DNA of 64,000 nt from Streptomyces guryensis (GTDB taxonomy: Bacteria > Actinomycetota > Actinomycetes > Streptomycetales > Streptomycetaceae). A model generated the notes under the pieces. It was given only the letters and a program-made list of their open reading frames with translations, was not told the DNA's origin and did no database searches. Where the stretch lies: positions 248,001 to 312,000 of the forward strand of contig NZ_JAJSBI010000005.1 in the NCBI RefSeq assembly GCF_021261325.1, written 5' to 3'. The position numbers and the translations under genes are program-made. Position 1 is the first letter of the stretch; each line of letters begins with the position of its first letter. Positions 61,663 to 64,000 of this stretch are shown here, piece after piece.

Positions 61663-61998
61663 TCAGGCGGCGCTGCTGCGTCGCATCCCGTGCGGGCAGG
61701 TCGAGTCGTGGTGAATGCCGAGGCTCGTCCACCACCGTTCGCAGCACGCGGCGTTCAGCTCACCGCGCACGATCTCGTCGGCGGCCGTCCGCGCCGGGTG
61801 GCGCGCCACCACGGCGGCCCTGCGCAGGTCGCGGATCAGGGTCTCGCGGACGACGGCGATGACCGGGACCAGGCTCGCCGCGGCGAACAGACATGCGGCC
61901 CAGCGGGGGCCGTGGAGGATTTCGAGGACCGTGGTCCAGGCGAGTTCGGCGCTGGTGGTGAGGTAGAGGGTGCAGAGGAGGCGGCCGGAGCGGTTCAT
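61663..61998 (-). CDS. Small membrane protein of unknown function
   Basis: ATG 61998 gives 111 residues with two hydrophobic helices (LCTLYLTTSAELAWTTVLEI; WAACLFAAASLVPVIAVVR) and a basic, His/Cys-containing C-terminus (ELNAACCERWWTSLGIHHDS). No family was recognised. It is oriented against the ABC pseudogene and ends 31 bp after it. Confidence 0.6.
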   Translation of the reverse strand: MNRSGRLLCTLYLTTSAELAWTTVLEILHGPRWAACLFAAASLVPVIAVVRETLIRDLRRAAVVARHPARTAADEIVRGELNAACCERWWTSLGIHHDSTCPHGMRRSSAA

Positions 61999-62167
61999 GG
62001 GCTTCACCGTTCGTGCTGAGGGGGTTACCCTCTGTTCAACGCCTCGCGGCGCGCTGGGAATCGGGTCGGACGGCGGTTTTGCGTCAATTGAGGCCCGGGG
62101 CACGGAAGATGCGATTGGTCCGGGCCTGGCCGGGAAGGCGAGGCGAAACCAAAGAGAGGGGCGCTTC

Positions 62168-62407
62168 GTGCTCGTTCCGGACCCGAAGGTCGTCAGAACC
62201 TTGCTCACCAGATACGCGTCACTGCGCATCTCGCAGGCGGAGTGTGAGAAGCCGCAGACCGTACGGGAGTTGGCGGACGTCAGCCGCGCACTGTGCGCCA
62301 CCATGGGAGTTTCGAGCGTCGAGGACGCGATCGCGCAGGCGGACGCCCTGCTGATCTCCTCGCGGCGGGCCGCTGACGGGGACGGCGGTCTGTCCCTGGC
62401 CGTCTGA
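62168..62407 (+). CDS. DUF5133-type small protein
   Basis: GTG 62168 (GAGAGGGG upstream) gives 79 residues: VPDPKVVRTLLTRYASLRIS, an ECEKPQTVRELADVSRALCA helix, and VSSVEDAIAQADALLIS. This matches the DUF5133 family of short helical Streptomyces proteins of unknown function. The frame is open further upstream but without a suitable start. Confidence 0.82.
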   Translation: MLVPDPKVVRTLLTRYASLRISQAECEKPQTVRELADVSRALCATMGVSSVEDAIAQADALLISSRRAADGDGGLSLAV

Positions 62408-62634
62408 CGCGACGACGGCAGCAGTGAGGAAGCGCTCAGGCAACCGCCGGCTGTTCGTGCACGATGAACTCGGCCTTCCCACCATCCCGTTCGGGGTGCG
62501 TGACGCACGTCCGGCCGGTCACACCGTCGTGCCGGGGTCAAGTGCTCCTGGAGAATTCACACCCACGTATCCCGGGGCGCATACACTCGACAGCCGTGCC
62601 CATGTGCATGGGCCACCACACGAAAGGCGCGTCG

Positions 62635-62850
62635 GTGTTCCAGGATTCCCCGATCTACGACCGACTCGTCGCCGAGCGCGGCGACGTCCCCACTCAGGCT
62701 CGCCGGGAGGCCGAGCGCGTGAGCCGGGAACTGGAGTACGCCATGCGGCCGCTGCAGTCCTTCGGCGCCGTACCCTCCCCCGATCGCCATTCCTCCCCGG
62801 GGGCCGGGTGGCAGCGGACCGCTCTGCTGCCCGGCTCGCTGCCCCACTGA
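62635..62850 (+). CDS. Small protein of unknown function convergent with the RiPP maturase
   Basis: GTG 62635 with GAAAGG 8 bp upstream gives 71 residues; ATG 62602 is an alternative. FQDSPIYDRLVAERGDVPTQ and ARREAERVSRELEYAMRPLQ form a helical first half, and the tail RHSSPGAGWQRTALLPGSLP is flexible. It is not related to the RiPP precursor, which is on the other strand. The gene ends 10 bp before the maturase stop. Function unknown. Confidence 0.6.
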   Translation: MFQDSPIYDRLVAERGDVPTQARREAERVSRELEYAMRPLQSFGAVPSPDRHSSPGAGWQRTALLPGSLPH

Positions 62851-62859
62851 CCGTCGTCC

Positions 62860-63852
62860 TCAACACGCCGTGGTGCTGGAGCCGTTGACTCGTGTCCGCG
62901 GCTCCGGCCCGGGACGGGCCAGCCACTCCGCGATCGTCCGGGCGATCGGCAGACCCGTCTCCACCTCGACGAAGCCGAACTGCCCGGACTGATTGCACTC
63001 CAGGAACCACCAGGTCCCGTCGGCGTCCTCGGCGAAGTCGAAGGCGCCGTAGGCCAGTTCGGCCTCGCGCAGATAGGAGCGGACGGCGTCGGCGACACGC
63101 GGCGGGACGTCGGTCGGATGCCACGGTATGCCGGCCGGGGCGAAGCGCACGTCCACCGACCCGGGATCGTCCGGATCCGCGTCCTGCGCCGTCGCCTTGC
63201 GGGCCGCCAGCAGCCGCTCGCCCACCACGGTCAGCCGTACGTCGGCCCGCTTGCCGACCCGCCGCTGCAGCAGCGTCGGACCGAACGCCACGGCGGAGAA
63301 GTCCGTGTCCGGCGCGACCCGGCTGGTCGGCACGGCCCGGGGCGGATCCTGCGGATGCGCCCCGGAGACCGGCTTGACCACCAGATCCGGATAGCGGTCG
63401 GCGAACTCCCGGGCCGCCTGCGGGAACGTCGTGATCAAAGTGGCCGGCACGGGCAGTCCGCAGCGCTGGGCGAGCCGCAGCTGCCACGGCTTGTGGCGGG
63501 CCCGGCGGGCCGCGTCGGGGTGGTTCATCCAGCGGGCGTCCGAGCCGAGCAGCATGCCGTAGAGCGCCTGGGCGGACTCCTCGGTCAGCCACGCGGAGGG
63601 CTGGGCCGCCCGGGCTGCCGCGTCCCCCGGCCTGCGCACCCAGACCGACCGCAGCCCGGCGATGCTCACCAGGCGGCCCGCGGACTGGAGGTGGCCGCGG
63701 AAGCGGCCGTGCACGTACTCACCGGACAGCGCGACACCCCCGGGGAGGTCGGCGGGGTCCAGGCGGACCACCGGGACCCCGGACGCGTTCAGGTGCACGA
63801 CCACCATGTCGGCGGTCACGTCCTCTTCACAGGTCAGGATCAGCACGGTCAT
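62860..63852 (-). CDS. tgmB: ATP-grasp RiPP maturase (graspetide-type, TgmB family)
   Basis: The 330-residue protein has the ATP-grasp fold: N-terminal domain VLILTCEEDVTADMVVVHLN and MNHPDAARRARHKPWQLRLA, ATP-binding VVKPVSGAH, LLQRRVGKRADVRLTVVG, and the metal motif FLECNQSGQFGFVE. This is the SAV_5884-type maturase (TIGR04187 as remembered) that makes ester or amide cross-links in a small precursor. The gene begins 17 bp after the precursor stop on the same strand, so they form one operon. No methyltransferase gene follows it. Confidence 0.92.
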   Translation of the reverse strand: MTVLILTCEEDVTADMVVVHLNASGVPVVRLDPADLPGGVALSGEYVHGRFRGHLQSAGRLVSIAGLRSVWVRRPGDAAARAAQPSAWLTEESAQALYGMLLGSDARWMNHPDAARRARHKPWQLRLAQRCGLPVPATLITTFPQAAREFADRYPDLVVKPVSGAHPQDPPRAVPTSRVAPDTDFSAVAFGPTLLQRRVGKRADVRLTVVGERLLAARKATAQDADPDDPGSVDVRFAPAGIPWHPTDVPPRVADAVRSYLREAELAYGAFDFAEDADGTWWFLECNQSGQFGFVEVETGLPIARTIAEWLARPGPEPRTRVNGSSTTAC

Positions 63853-63869
63853 GTTCGGCGGTTCCGCGT

Positions 63870-64000
63870 TCAGTCGTCGAAGTGTGTCTTGGAGCCGGCG
63901 GTGGACGTCGTGGTCCCCAACTCTCTGAGCAGCGCGAGGTCACCGGCGGCGACCCGGCCGTCCATGAGCACGTTCAACTGCAGCCCGGAGTCGTAGACGT
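63870..64000 (-). CDS. tgmA: ATP-grasp-modified RiPP precursor peptide (partial)
   Basis: The last 42 codons before the TGA at 63870-63872 are visible; the 5' end lies beyond the window. They encode VYDSGLQLNVLMDGRVA, the conserved tail of the leader, then LALLRELG and the core TTTSTAGSKTHFDD. Threonines, serine and lysine followed by aspartates are the expected donors and acceptors for omega-ester or amide bonds. The precursor matches the TIGR04186-type 'ATP-grasp target' family seen beside the maturase. Confidence 0.85.
   Translation of the reverse strand, partial: VYDSGLQLNVLMDGRVAAGDLALLRELGTTTSTAGSKTHFDD

Noticed and set aside
61970..62167. N-terminal extension of the DUF5133 gene
   Set aside because: The open upstream part lies across the start of the divergent membrane protein gene and has no ribosome site.
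1..64000. CRISPR arrays, tRNA/rRNA genes, insertion sequences, prophage
   Set aside because: No regularly spaced direct repeats, no cloverleaf or rRNA-like sequence, and no transposase, integrase or phage structural motifs were found.

Overview
This is 64 kb of very GC-rich actinobacterial chromosome, almost certainly Streptomyces. The evidence is strong third-position GC bias, a mycothiol-dependent formaldehyde dehydrogenase, a 20S proteasome beta subunit, an F420/PPOX-type oxidoreductase, SAM-methyltransferases of the Streptomyces type, DUF5709 and DUF5133 proteins, SpoIIE-type phosphatases, and the GC-rich dispersed intergenic repeat typical of the genus. It reads as chromosome-arm material: accessory metabolism, secreted proteins and several decaying genes. 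No tRNA, rRNA, CRISPR array, insertion sequence or prophage was seen.

Layout. 1-2.6 kb: an ABC exporter cut by the left edge, then a gene graveyard with an acyltransferase remnant, an FAD-oxidoreductase tail and an unidentified fragment. 2.6-7.3 kb: formaldehyde detoxification pair (mycothiol-dependent dehydrogenase and metallo-hydrolase), an SDR, an SDR pseudogene and a secreted L,D-transpeptidase. 7.3-13.2 kb: a sugar-uptake operon (two permeases, binding protein, Gfo/Idh/MocA dehydrogenase) divergent from a ROK regulator. 13.2-25.9 kb: single genes, including a broken EamA transporter, a membrane-tailed S1 protease, a MalY-like lyase, a 925-residue secreted hydrolase, and a TetR regulator with a DUF35 protein that share a palindromic motif. 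25.9-34.6 kb: a SpoIIE-type phosphatase, an RpiR regulator, a GT39-like mannosyltransferase and a Tat-exported PAP2 phosphatase.

34.8-44.3 kb is a coherent glycan-utilisation locus: a BadF-type sugar kinase, divergently a ROK regulator, then a lipoprotein binding protein, two permeases and two large cytoplasmic proteins that look like alpha/alpha-toroid glycan enzymes. It has a clear ROK operator and a strong hairpin between binding-protein and permease genes. 44.3-57.6 kb holds a small kinase, an orphan proteasome beta subunit with its catalytic residues intact but no prcA beside it, a nickel/cobalt permease behind a palindrome, an amino-acid permease, a soluble transhydrogenase, a sulfite-oxidase-like enzyme, an MMPL transporter and a second phosphatase. 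57.6-62.9 kb holds small genes, a tandem duplication at a gene junction, and a wrecked ABC exporter.

At the right edge, on the minus strand, lies the end of an ATP-grasp-modified RiPP (graspetide-type) precursor followed by its ATP-grasp maturase. With the glycan operon and the orphan proteasome subunit, this is the most interesting content. The usual partner methyltransferase is not downstream of the maturase; it must lie beyond the edge or be missing.
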